Part shown: in pieces, positions 9,907 to 19,200 of the stretch | Numbering within the stretch: position 1 is the first letter of the stretch | How the letters are laid out: every line of letters starts with the position of its first letter | DNA from: Flavobacterium laiguense | GTDB taxonomy: Bacteria > Bacteroidota > Bacteroidia > Flavobacteriales > Flavobacteriaceae | Direction of reading: 5' to 3' | NCBI RefSeq assembly: GCF_003097655.1 | Contig: NZ_QCZH01000010.1 | Location: 38,287 to 102,286 of the forward strand | DNA: 64,000 nt | Translations under genes and position numbers: made by a program | The notes under the pieces: generated by a model | Seen by the model: the letters and a program-made list of their open reading frames with translations, nothing else | Told to the model about the DNA's origin: nothing | Database searches by the model: none

Positions 9907-11043
9907 ATGTATAAGTTAAATAAAATAAATATAGCATTCACTTTTTTACTAGTGATTATGTCTATTGATTCCTATAGCCAATCCAATAATTTTAAAGTTG
10001 CATTAGATGCAGGACATGGTGCTCATGATTTTGGTGCTGTTTATAGTGGTCGGGTTGAAAAAAATATAGCCTTGGCGATAGTCTTAAAAGTCGGTAAAAT
10101 TTTAGAATCTTATCCTAAAATAGATGTTATCTATACCCGAAAAACGGATGTCTTCATTGATTTGATAGAGAGAGCCGATATAGCCAATAGGGCAGATGCT
10201 TCTATTTTTGTATCGATTCATTGTAATGCAAACAAAAACACTGCTGCTGATGGTACCGAAACGTATGTAATGGGTATGAATAAGATTGCTTCAAATCTTG
10301 AAGCGGCAAAGAAAGAAAACTCTGTAATTACTTTAGAAAAAGATTATAAACAAAAGTATGAAGGTTTTGATCCAAATTCTCCCGAAACGATGATTGGCAT
10401 GACCTTAATGCAGGAAGAATATCTTGAAAACAGTATTTCATTAGCGAGTAAAGTGGAAGAGGCTTTTGGAAGATTGGGTAAAAAGTTGAGACATGGAGGC
10501 GTAAAACAAGCTCCTTTTATGGTATTGCATAAAGCATATATGCCTAGAGTGTTAATTGAAACAGGTTTTATATCTAATCCTGTTGAAGGTGAATTATTGA
10601 ATTCAGAGGATGGTCAAAATGAAATTGCCAGAGCTATTGCCGATGCAATTATTAGTTATAAAAATGAATATTTTGGAGACGGAGGAACTGAGACCTTTGA
10701 AGAAAGACCTTCACAAAAAACAATTGAAAATAAAATTAAAGCAAATGATTCTTCCCAAACTAATACTCCGATAATAAAAAAAGATACTTTAGGGGTTATT
10801 TATAAAGTTCAGTTGTCGGCCAGTAAAAAGAAGATTGCTTTAGTGTCTAAAAATTTTAAAGGATTGAAAAATGTTTCAATGATCTATGAAGATCAGATTT
10901 ATAAATATTTTTTTGGTGAAACGGCAGATTATTTGGAAGCAAAAAATCAATTAAAGGAAGCTAAATCGAAAGGATATGATTCTGCGTTTTTAATTGCCTA
11001 TAAAAATGGAAAAAAAATAAGCATACAAGAAGCGATTAAATAA
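9907..11043 (+). CDS. N-acetylmuramoyl-L-alanine amidase (Amidase_3) with C-terminal SPOR-like region
   Basis: A 378-residue secreted peptidoglycan amidase. The N-terminal signal sequence ends near DSYSQ. The catalytic domain (about residues 28-255) shows the zinc ligands and catalytic residues: VALDAGHGAHDFGAV (His), GRVEKNIALA (Glu), FVSIHCNAN (His) and VLIETGFISN (Glu). A long insertion around residues 120-180 is common in AmiC-type enzymes and is usually regulatory. The C-terminal 80 residues (YKVQLSASKKKI...) resemble a SPOR domain, which binds denuded glycan at the septum. It is divergent from lptD and followed 53 bases later by the MCE gene, an envelope pairing usual in flavobacteria. 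Confidence 0.93.
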   Translation: MYKLNKINIAFTFLLVIMSIDSYSQSNNFKVALDAGHGAHDFGAVYSGRVEKNIALAIVLKVGKILESYPKIDVIYTRKTDVFIDLIERADIANRADASIFVSIHCNANKNTAADGTETYVMGMNKIASNLEAAKKENSVITLEKDYKQKYEGFDPNSPETMIGMTLMQEEYLENSISLASKVEEAFGRLGKKLRHGGVKQAPFMVLHKAYMPRVLIETGFISNPVEGELLNSEDGQNEIARAIADAIISYKNEYFGDGGTETFEERPSQKTIENKIKANDSSQTNTPIIKKDTLGVIYKVQLSASKKKIALVSKNFKGLKNVSMIYEDQIYKYFFGETADYLEAKNQLKEAKSKGYDSAFLIAYKNGKKISIQEAIK

Positions 11044-11096
11044 TACTTACAAGTTCGAATATTTTATATTAGATTTGCAAAAAAAAGACATAAATT

Positions 11097-12047
11097 TTGA
11101 AAATTACAAGAGAAATAAAAACTGCTATTTTAGTACTTACTTCAATTTTATTATTCATTTGGGGGTACAGTTTTCTAAAAGGCAAAGACCTTTTTAATAA
11201 TTATAAAACATTTTTTGTTGAGTATTCAAATGTAGAGGGATTAGCTCCTTCAGCAGCAGTAACTATAAACGGTCTTGTAGTTGGTAAGGTTAAAACCATA
11301 ACAATAGGTGATAAAGGAACTTTGTTGGTTGAGTTGCAATTAAATACTGATTTTCCTATTTCAAAAACAAGTACAGCAACGCTATATGACGGTAGTCTTA
11401 TAGGAGGAAAACAAGTATCGATTCATCCCAATTTTAAGGATAAGACCATTGCTGAAAACGGGGATTATCTAGTAGGTAATTCACAAGCTAGTTTAATGGA
11501 TTCATTAGGTGAAAAATTATCACCTGTCGCAACTAAGGTGGAAAAAGTATTGACCAGTGCTGATAAATTGATCGCAGGACTTAATTCTGTTTTGGATACT
11601 AAAGGACAAGAAAATTTAAAAAAGACTTTGGCTGAGTTAAGCGAAACTATGGAGCAATTTCATAAAGTTTCGGTAAATGCCAACAGCATTTTAGACGAAA
11701 ATAAAGGACAACTGAAAGGAGTTGTATCCAATTTCAATAAAGTGTCAAGTGATTTTTCTAAAATATCAGATTCTTTAAATAAAGCCGATTTAGGAAAAAC
11801 AGTTAGGAATTTGAATGCTGCATTAGGTAAAGTGGATGGCCTTATGAGAGATTTAGACTCTGGAAAAGGAACAATGGGTAAATTGCTTAAAGACGAAGCA
11901 TTATATAAAAATCTAGAAAAAACTTCAAAAGAATTAGAATTACTTTTACAAGATGTTAGATTAAATCCAACACGATATGTAAATGTTTCTGTTTTCGGAA
12001 AGAAAAACAAGCCTTATGTTACTCCAAACGATTCTATAACAAAATAA
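11097..12047 (+). CDS. MlaD/MCE family lipid-transport protein
   Basis: A 316-residue protein anchored by one N-terminal transmembrane segment (residues 8-26, TAILVLTSILLFIWGYSFL), followed by an MCE domain (about 36-115: VEYSNVEGLAPSAAVTINGL, VGKV) and a long alpha-helical C-terminus. MCE proteins form hexameric rings that carry phospholipids between inner and outer membranes. The start is TTG: the frame begins at the lysine-rich MKITREIK and no ATG is nearby upstream. It lies between the amidase and the Fe-S protein (11-base gap to the latter), so the genes are probably co-transcribed. The permease and ATPase partners (MlaE/MlaF) are not in the window. Confidence 0.92.
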   Translation: MKITREIKTAILVLTSILLFIWGYSFLKGKDLFNNYKTFFVEYSNVEGLAPSAAVTINGLVVGKVKTITIGDKGTLLVELQLNTDFPISKTSTATLYDGSLIGGKQVSIHPNFKDKTIAENGDYLVGNSQASLMDSLGEKLSPVATKVEKVLTSADKLIAGLNSVLDTKGQENLKKTLAELSETMEQFHKVSVNANSILDENKGQLKGVVSNFNKVSSDFSKISDSLNKADLGKTVRNLNAALGKVDGLMRDLDSGKGTMGKLLKDEALYKNLEKTSKELELLLQDVRLNPTRYVNVSVFGKKNKPYVTPNDSITK

Positions 12048-12058
12048 AAAACTAGTAT

Positions 12059-13393
12059 ATGGGTTATCTTAGTAATGTGTTATTTGCCATAGTATTGATT
12101 ATTGGATTTGGATATTTTTATTCAAATGTCAAGAAAATAATTAGAAATATTAATCTAGGTGTCGCTGTAAATCGTAAAGATAACGCAAAGGCAAGATGGA
12201 GAAATATGGCTATGATTGCGCTTGGGCAGTCAAAAATGGTTAAAAGACCCGTTGCGGGAGCACTTCATATTATTGTATATGTTGGTTTCGTAATTATCAA
12301 TATCGAATTATTAGAGATCATCATTGATGGTTTATTTGGAACACATAGAATTTTTGCATCTATTGGAGTTGTTTATGATGTTTTAATCGCTTCTTTTGAA
12401 ATATTGGCTTTTTTAGTCTTATTTGCCGTTACTGTATTTTTGATAAGAAGAAATGTCGTTAAGTTGAAAAGATTTATCCATTCTGATTTAAAAGGATGGC
12501 CAAAAAGTGATGCTAATTACATCCTGTATTTTGAGATTACATTAATGACTTTGTTTTTGTTAATGAATGCCTCAGATTTGCATTTGCAAAATGTTCCTGG
12601 TGGTTTTTCTCATTTTATAAAAGCAGGTTCTTTTCCAATTAGTCAATTCATAGAACCTATTTTTAATGGAATGTCTAATGAATTAGTAATGATATTAAAT
12701 GAAGGATTCTGGTGGATTCACATAGTTGGTATCTTGGTATTTATGAACTACTTGTATTTCTCAAAACACCTTCATATTTTATTGGCTTTTCCAAATACTT
12801 ACTTCGCTAATTTAAATCCACAAGGACTATTTGATAATTTAGCTTCTGTAACTGCCGAAGTAAAATTGATGATGGATCCAAACGCCGACCCTTTTGCGGC
12901 AGCGCCCGTTTCAGAAAATGAAGTTCCAAGTAAATTTGGAGCCAGTGATGTTCAGGATTTAAATTGGGTTCAGTTATTAAACGCTTATACGTGTACTGAA
13001 TGTGGCCGTTGTACTTCATCTTGTCCAGCCAATCAAACAGGGAAAAAATTGTCTCCTCGTAAAATCATGATGGACACGAGAGATAGAATTGAAGAAGTTG
13101 GAAAAAACATAGATGCCAACAAAGGTGTTTTTATCCCCGATAATAAATCATTATTAAATGATTACATCACTCCAGAAGAATTGTGGGCTTGTACATCGTG
13201 TAACGCTTGCGTTGAGGAATGTCCTGTAAATATCAGTCCGCTATCAATTATCATGGATATGAGACGTTATTTGGTTATGGAGCAAAGTGCAGCGCCAATG
13301 CCTATAAATGCTATGATGACCAATATTGAAAATAATGGAGCGCCATGGCAATACAGTCAACAAGATCGATTGAATTGGAAAAACGAAAATTAG
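12059..13393 (+). CDS. Membrane-bound 4Fe-4S dicluster protein (HdrC/NarI-like architecture)
   Basis: A 444-residue protein. The N-terminal half has about five hydrophobic segments (residues 1-20, 75-95, 105-135, 155-175, 215-240) with conserved histidines, resembling haem-b/NarI-type membrane subunits. The C-terminal half carries two CxxCxxCxxxCP clusters, the first beginning at Cys312 (CTECGRCTSSCP) and the second at Cys378 (CTSCNACVEECP). Such proteins pass electrons between quinones and a soluble CCG-domain partner, which is exactly the next gene (13481). The pair is conserved in Bacteroidota, but the electron donor and acceptor are not known to me. Only 11 bases separate it from the MCE gene. 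Confidence 0.88.
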   Translation: MGYLSNVLFAIVLIIGFGYFYSNVKKIIRNINLGVAVNRKDNAKARWRNMAMIALGQSKMVKRPVAGALHIIVYVGFVIINIELLEIIIDGLFGTHRIFASIGVVYDVLIASFEILAFLVLFAVTVFLIRRNVVKLKRFIHSDLKGWPKSDANYILYFEITLMTLFLLMNASDLHLQNVPGGFSHFIKAGSFPISQFIEPIFNGMSNELVMILNEGFWWIHIVGILVFMNYLYFSKHLHILLAFPNTYFANLNPQGLFDNLASVTAEVKLMMDPNADPFAAAPVSENEVPSKFGASDVQDLNWVQLLNAYTCTECGRCTSSCPANQTGKKLSPRKIMMDTRDRIEEVGKNIDANKGVFIPDNKSLLNDYITPEELWACTSCNACVEECPVNISPLSIIMDMRRYLVMEQSAAPMPINAMMTNIENNGAPWQYSQQDRLNWKNEN

Positions 13394-13480
13394 TCTCTTA
13401 TAGATTTTGGTTTAAATAAATATAAAAAATACTTGCAAACAGATGCTTTTGGGCATTTATGCAAAAAAATATAAAAAGTT

Positions 13481-14272
13481 ATGTCAGAAAGTTTAATAGT
13501 GCCAACAATGGCCGAAATGCTAGCCCAGGGAAAACAACCAGAAGTTTTATTTTGGGTAGGTTGTGCAGGAAGTTTTGATGATAGAGCGAAGAAAATAACA
13601 AAAGCATTTGTGCGAATATTGAACCGTGCCAATGTTTCTTTCGCAGTTTTGGGAGCTGAAGAAAGTTGTACTGGAGATCCTGCAAAAAGAGCAGGAAATG
13701 AATTCTTGTTTCAAATGCAAGCCATGATGAATATCGAAGTGCTAAATGCCTATGAAGCTAAGAAAATAGTTACTGCCTGTCCGCATTGTTTTAATACTTT
13801 AAAAAATGAATATCCGGAATTAGGAGGTCATTATGAAGTAGTGCATCATACGGAATTCCTTAAATCATTATTAGATTCTGGTCGATTAACGATTGAGGGC
13901 GGACAATTTAAAGGAAAACGAATTACTTTTCACGACCCTTGTTATTTAGGAAGAGCCAATAATGTTTATGAGGCTCCAAGAGATTTAATTCGGAAATTGG
14001 ATGTTGAATTACTTGAAATGAAACGTTCCAGAGCAAATGGTCTTTGTTGTGGTGCTGGTGGTGCCCAAATGTTTAAAGACGCTGAGCCAGGTGACAAAGA
14101 AATCAATGTGGAAAGAACTGAAGATGCTCTTGAGACCAAGCCAGACATTATTGCGGCAGGTTGTCCTTTTTGTAATACTATGTTAACGGATGGAGTTAAA
14201 AACAAGGAGAGAGAAGGCGATGTGAAAGTAATGGATATTGCCGAATTAATTGCCAACGCTCAAGATTTGTAA
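13481..14272 (+). CDS. CCG-domain (Fe-S)-binding oxidoreductase subunit (HdrB/GlpC/LutA-like)
   Basis: A 263-residue soluble protein with two cysteine-rich CCG domains: WVGCAGSFDDR, ESCTGDPAKR and TACPHCFNTLKNEY in the first, and HDPCYLGR, GLCCGAGGAQMF and AGCPFCNTML in the second. CCG domains bind a noncubane 4Fe-4S cluster in heterodisulfide reductases and sit in subunits of GlpC, LutA and related enzymes. It follows the membrane dicluster protein by 87 bases on the same strand, so the two probably form one membrane redox complex. No flavin subunit is visible here. The substrate is unknown. Confidence 0.9.
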   Translation: MSESLIVPTMAEMLAQGKQPEVLFWVGCAGSFDDRAKKITKAFVRILNRANVSFAVLGAEESCTGDPAKRAGNEFLFQMQAMMNIEVLNAYEAKKIVTACPHCFNTLKNEYPELGGHYEVVHHTEFLKSLLDSGRLTIEGGQFKGKRITFHDPCYLGRANNVYEAPRDLIRKLDVELLEMKRSRANGLCCGAGGAQMFKDAEPGDKEINVERTEDALETKPDIIAAGCPFCNTMLTDGVKNKEREGDVKVMDIAELIANAQDL

Positions 14273-14367
14273 AACCTCAGACCAAGTCCCGCTCCAAAGA
14301 AGTGTGGCGCAAACTACAGGTTTTTAAATCTAAAATCTGCAATCTAAAATCTAAAATCTTAAATCCT
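14273..14367. repeat. Short repetitive insert between genes
   Basis: A more GC-rich stretch bounded by AAAACCT and AGGTTTTT (14271-14325 region) is followed by direct repeats of AATCTAAAATCT. This resembles intergenic debris rather than coding sequence; an in-frame ATG at 14302 would translate it and is rejected as a start. Confidence 0.4.
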
Positions 14368-14850
14368 ATGTTTGTTCCTTTTGAAAATTTACCCGAAGAA
14401 TCTAGAATTTGGATTTATCAATCGAATAGAAAATTTTCGGATGCCGAGTTTTCCGAAATCGAAACTGATTTGCAAGCTTTTCTTAACGAATGGGCTGCAC
14501 ATGGAACTAGCTTGGAATCCTCATATTTGTTGAAATACAATCGCTTTATTATTATTGCCGTAAATCAAGATGTTCAAGCAGCAACGGGTTGTTCTATAGA
14601 TTCATCAGTAGAATTTATTCAAAGTTTAGAAAAAAAATACAATGTAGATTTATTGGATAAAATGAATGTAACCTTTAAATTGGGTGAACACATTGCACAT
14701 AAAACATTGATTGATTTCAAAAAAATGGTAAAAGACAAAGCCGTTACCGAAAATACTATTGTCTTTAATAATTTGGTTAACAATATTGAAGAGTTTAACG
14801 AATCATGGGAAGTCCCTGCTATAGATAGTTGGTATAGTCGATTTTTTTAA
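14368..14850 (+). CDS. Conserved hypothetical protein
   Basis: A 160-residue cytosolic protein starting MFVPFENLPEESRIWIYQSN. It has no signal peptide or membrane segment and no motif I can tie to a reaction; one pair of segments, VNQDVQAATGCSIDSSV and LLDKMNVTFKLGE, looks well conserved. As I recall, flavobacterial homologues are sometimes labelled ABC transporter ATPase, but there is no Walker motif, so that label is not supported. The frame is open upstream to 14302, but those 22 residues translate a repetitive stretch. It follows the CCG protein and precedes a PAP2 phosphatase by 19 bases. Confidence 0.85.
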   Translation: MFVPFENLPEESRIWIYQSNRKFSDAEFSEIETDLQAFLNEWAAHGTSLESSYLLKYNRFIIIAVNQDVQAATGCSIDSSVEFIQSLEKKYNVDLLDKMNVTFKLGEHIAHKTLIDFKKMVKDKAVTENTIVFNNLVNNIEEFNESWEVPAIDSWYSRFF

Positions 14851-14869
14851 ACTTATTTATAAAATCAAT

Positions 14870-15484
14870 ATGTTTAAAATTTCTTCCCTTTTTATACTGC
14901 TTTTTTGCTTTTCTGTATCTAATGCCCAAAATTCGGATATTGATCTTTTAAAGAAAATAAATTTAAATAGAAATACTGGTATCGAGTCAACAATGATTGG
15001 AATTACCAATAGTACAATCCCAATCAGTATTGGAACGCCTATTGTTATTTATGCGGTTGGATTAATTGAAAAAGACAGCACTACTAAGAAAAAAGCAATT
15101 TTTATAGGAGAAACATTAGGTGCTTCTGTATTTATTTCTTTAGCATTAAAAAGCATTACCAAAAGAGACAGACCCTACGAGACTTATCCCGAAATAGATA
15201 ATGTAACAGTAGAAGACAGTTATTCTTTTCCTTCAGCGCATACTTCATCAGCTTTTGCGACAGCTACATCATTGAGTATGGCTTACCCTAAGTGGTATGT
15301 TATTGCTCCCACTTTTTTGTGGGCTGGTGCAGTAGGGTATTCTCGTATGTATCTCGGTGTACATTACCCTACGGATGTTTTGGCAGGAGCGATTGTAGGT
15401 AGTGGTTCTGCTTTTTTGTGTTATAAATTGAATAAATGGATTAATAAAAAGCGAGCTCCCCATAAGAAAAAGCTTTGGGAGTAA
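14870..15484 (+). CDS. PAP2-superfamily membrane phosphatase
   Basis: A 204-residue protein with a cleavable N-terminal signal (ends SVSNAQ) and about four further membrane segments. The phosphatidic-acid phosphatase signature is present as KRDRP (about residue 100), SFPSAHTSS (about 122) and SRMYLGVHYPTDVLAG (about 160). The family removes phosphate from lipid phosphates such as undecaprenyl pyrophosphate or phosphatidylglycerol phosphate. The usual PSGH is PSAH here; the catalytic histidine is kept. The basic C-terminal tail is typical. It ends 10 bases before a mobile-element insertion. Confidence 0.9.
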   Translation: MFKISSLFILLFCFSVSNAQNSDIDLLKKINLNRNTGIESTMIGITNSTIPISIGTPIVIYAVGLIEKDSTTKKKAIFIGETLGASVFISLALKSITKRDRPYETYPEIDNVTVEDSYSFPSAHTSSAFATATSLSMAYPKWYVIAPTFLWAGAVGYSRMYLGVHYPTDVLAGAIVGSGSAFLCYKLNKWINKKRAPHKKKLWE

Positions 15485-15686
15485 ATTTTCTTTTATGACT
15501 ATCCGTGACTAGTACCATTTCACAGAATAAATTAGTTGTTGAATGTTTTTTACAAACTGTATCCTTTCTGTTCTTTGCGTCTCTGCGCCTTTGCGAGCCC
15601 AATTTCACGCAAAGGCGCAGAGACGCAAAGTATATTTTCAACATTTAGACTCTTGGTATGAGTTACGGACAGTCATATTTTCTTTT
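15485..15686. mobile_element. MITE-like element, copy 1, with 10-bp flanking direct repeats
   Basis: The element occupies 15495-15676. Its 23-base ends (15495-15517 and, inverted, 15654-15676) match at 19 of 23 positions, starting ATGACT. It is flanked by the perfect direct repeat ATTTTCTTTT at 15485-15494 and 15677-15686, as left by transposition. Inside is a perfect 23-bp palindrome (15573-15595 with 15608-15630) made of CTTTGCG-type repeats. There is no transposase gene; small frames across it are artefacts. A second copy lies at 56808-57023 with a different interior. Confidence 0.75.
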
Positions 15687-15771
15687 TTAGTATCAGTGCT
15701 TTTTTTTGAGGTGGTTATAATAATTTCATAAAGTAAGAATACATTTAAATTAAAATACTATTTTTGTTATT

Positions 15772-16098
15772 GTGAAATTTGTAAATATCATATTGTCAAT
15801 TGTCTTTCTATTGCTTTCCTGTATGCCTTGCGCAGATATGGAAGTAAACAGTGCTGCCCATTCGGCAATAGAATTTACATCCAATCAGGATAACCATTCG
15901 CACGATAAGCAAAACGATTTATGTTCGCCATTTTGTACGTGTAATTGTTGCAGTGCACAAGTGTTAACTTACTTCCCAGTTTCTGCAATTAATTTTTCTG
16001 CGGATACTACTATTATCAAAGTACCATTACCGACTTATAAATCAATTTTTGCTTCCAATTTCTTCGGAAGCATTTGGCAACCGCCTCAAATAGCATAA
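15772..16098 (+). CDS. Small Cys/His-rich lipoprotein at the head of the metal-resistance block
   Basis: A 108-residue protein starting at GTG. The N-terminus MKFVNIILSIVFLLLSC is a lipoprotein signal with the lipobox cysteine at residue 17. The middle is rich in His and Cys (DNHSHDKQNDLCSPFCTCNCC), a likely metal-binding patch, and the C-terminus ends in WQPPQIA. It resembles the small proteins (the family I recall as DUF6660) found next to CzcA-type pumps in this phylum. It is the first gene of a nine-gene block on + and lies 95 bases after the mobile element. The exact function is unknown; metal sensing or buffering in the periplasm is an inference. Confidence 0.75.
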   Translation: MKFVNIILSIVFLLLSCMPCADMEVNSAAHSAIEFTSNQDNHSHDKQNDLCSPFCTCNCCSAQVLTYFPVSAINFSADTTIIKVPLPTYKSIFASNFFGSIWQPPQIA

Positions 16099-16103
16099 TG
16101 AGG

Positions 16104-16130
16104 CCCGTCCCGATAGTTATCGGGATTCGG
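16104..16130. repeat. TCCCGATA palindrome
   Basis: TCCCGATAGTTATCGGGA (16108-16125) is an 8-bp inverted repeat, extended outward by CCCG/CGGG. It lies between the small lipoprotein and czcA genes. The core recurs at 28105-28116. No T run follows, so it is more likely a dispersed palindrome than a terminator. Confidence 0.55.
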
Positions 16131-16207
16131 GTTAGAGAGTTGTGGTTTTTCCACAGTATTTAGAGGGCAATTTATTGACCAAATTTCTCATTCATTATAA
16201 TATTTAA

Positions 16208-19200
16208 ATGTTAGATAAAATCATACAATTTAGTATAAAGAACAAGTTCATTATACTTTTATTTACCCTTGTGCTTATAGCTTGGGGAAGTTATTCTGTT
16301 AAAAATTTACCCCTTGATGCTTTGCCTGACGTGACCAATAATCAGGTGCAAATCATTACTACAGCTCCTACATTAGCCAGTCAGGAAGTAGAACAATTAA
16401 TTACGTATCCGCTCGAACAAGCAGTAAAAACGATTCCGAAAGTTATAGAGTTACGAAGTATTTCTCGTTTTGGACTTTCAGTGGTTACGGTAGTCTTTAA
16501 AGATGATGTGGATATTTATTGGGCAAGAGAACAAATTTTTCAGCGCTTAAAGCAAGCCCAAGATAATATTCCTTCTTACGCTGGGTCTCCAGAGCTAGCC
16601 CCAATTACAACAGGGCTTGGTGAAATTTATCAATATGATGTCTATGCTAAAAAAGGTTATGAAGACAAATATGATGCGGTCAAGTTAAGAACAATTCAAG
16701 ACTGGATTATTATTCCGCAATTGCAAGGAATTGAGGGAGTTGCTGAAGTAAGTGCTTGGGGTGGAAAACTCAAACAGTATGAAGTTGCCGTGAATCCTAA
16801 TAAATTGAATAGTCTAGGGGTAACTATTACGGATATTTTTGATGCACTCGAAAAGAACAATCAAAATACAGGAGGTGCTTACATAGAAAAAGATCAGTAT
16901 GCTTATTTTATCCGTGGTGTTGGTATGGCAACTGGTATCAAAGATTTGGAAAATGTTGTGGTTACTAATAGGAATGGTACTCCAATTTTGGTTCGAAATG
17001 TAGCTGAAGTCCGTGAAGGAATTGCGTTGCGTTATGGGGCATCCACCAAAGACGGAAAAGGCGAAATTGTTTCTGGTTTAGCATTAATGTTAAAAGGGGA
17101 AAACTCTAGCGCTGTAGTTGATAGAATTAAGGAAAAAATGATTCAAATCAACAAGTCATTACCCGAAGGCGTAGTTGCAGAAGCCTTTATTGACAGAGGT
17201 AAATTAGTAGACAATGCCATTGGTACTGTTGCGAAAAATTTGCTTGAAGGAGCATTAATCGTGATTTTTGTATTGATATTGTTTTTAGGGAATCTTCGTG
17301 CTGGATTAATTGTAGCATCTGTAATTCCGTTGGCAATGCTTTTTGCAGTAATTCTAATGAACTATTTTGGCGTAAGCGGAAACTTAATGAGTTTGGGAGC
17401 AATCGATTTTGGAATTATTGTCGATGGTGCCGTAATTATTGTAGAAGCCACGATGCATCATTTGCAAAAACTCAAAAGAAAAAAAGATTTAACACAGTTA
17501 GAAATGGATTCCGAAGTGTTTCATTCTGCTTCAAAAATCAGAAACAGTGCCGCTTTTGGAGAGATTATCATTTTATTTGTGTATTTGCCAATTTTAGCAT
17601 TAGTGGGAACAGAGGGAAAAATGTTTAAACCAATGGCAATGACGGTTGGCTTTGCAGTAATTGGAGCGTTTGTTTTGTCTTTGACTTATGTGCCCATGAT
17701 GAGTGCGTTATTTTTATCTAAAAATACGGAACACAAAACCAATTTTAGCGATAAAATGATGGCTTGGTTTGAAAAAATATACACACCATTTTTAGATACA
17801 GCGTTACAATTTAAAAAAGCAGTTTTAGGTATTGCTATAGGTTTATTTGTATTGGCAATTATAGTGTTCCAAAATATGGGTGGTGAGTTTATTCCAACTA
17901 TTGAGGAAGGGGATTTAGCGATCAATGCTACCATTATGACGGGTAGTTCGCTGACGCAAATGGTCAAAACCACGACTGAATATGAAAAAATCCTAAAAGA
18001 AAAATTTCCAGAAATAAAAACGATAGTTACCAAAATTGGTAGCGGAGAAATTCCGACTGATCCGATGCCTATTGAAAGTGGCGATTTGATTATTGTATTA
18101 AAAGATAAAAGCGAATGGACATCTGCAGATAATTGGGAAGATTTAGCTAACTTAATGAAAGAAGAAATGGAAGCTATCCCTGGTGCTACTATCGAAATTT
18201 CACAACCCATTCAAATGCGCTTCAATGAATTGATGACAGGAAGCCGAAGCGATATAGCAATCAAAATTTTTGGAGATGATTTGGAAATTCTAGATACTAA
18301 AGCCAAGGAATTGATTGCTAAAGTCAATACTATTGAAGGTATTGGAGATTTAAAAGCCGACAAAGTAACAGGTTTGCCTCAAATTACAGTGAAATATGAT
18401 CATGACAAGGTTGCTTTGTATGGTTTGAATATTTCGGATTTAAATAAAATTTTGCGTTCTTCTTTTGCAGGAGAAAGTGCAGGTAAAATTTATGAGGAAA
18501 GTAAGCGATTTGATGTGGTTGTTAGAATGAACAAAGACAATCGTAGTGATATTACTGATGTGAGCAATTTATTTATTCCGTTGCCGAATGGACAACAAAT
18601 ACCTCTTTCGCAAGTAGCAACGGTATCGTATGAGCAAGGTCCTGTGCAAGTAAGTCGTGAAAACGGTAAACGAAGAATTACTGTTGGTTTAAACGTACGT
18701 GGGCGTGACGTAAAAAGTGTTGTGGAAGAAATTCAGCAAAAATTAGATGTAGATTTCAAACTACCGGCAGGATATTATATTACGTATGGAGGTCAATTTG
18801 AAAATTTAGTGGAAGCCAATAAGCGTTTGTCGGTAGCATTGCCGGTGGCACTAGTTTTGATATTGGTATTATTATTTTTTACGTTCAAAAGCGTGAAACA
18901 GTCCATTTTAATTTTTACAGCTATTCCATTATCGGCTATCGGTGGCGTTTTTGCCCTGTGGCTTCGGGGAATGCCTTTCAGTATTTCTGCAGGGATTGGT
19001 TTTATTGCTTTGTTTGGAATAGCAGTACTGAATGGAATCGTGCTCATTTCCTGTTTTAATCAACTCAAAGAGGATGGAATAATGGATCCGCTGCAACGTG
19101 TTTTAAAAGGAACAAGGATACGACTTCGACCAGTTTTAATGACCGCAGCTGTGGCTTCGTTAGGTTTTATGCCTATGGCTTTATCAACAAGTGGTGGTGC

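Noticed and set aside
14302..14367. N-terminal extension of the 160-residue hypothetical
   Set aside because: It translates AATCTAAAATCT-type repeats; the ATG at 14368 begins the conserved sequence.
15441..15731. Two small frames on opposite strands across the 15.5 kb palindrome
   Set aside because: They translate the inverted repeat and ends of the mobile element; no start context or protein-like composition.
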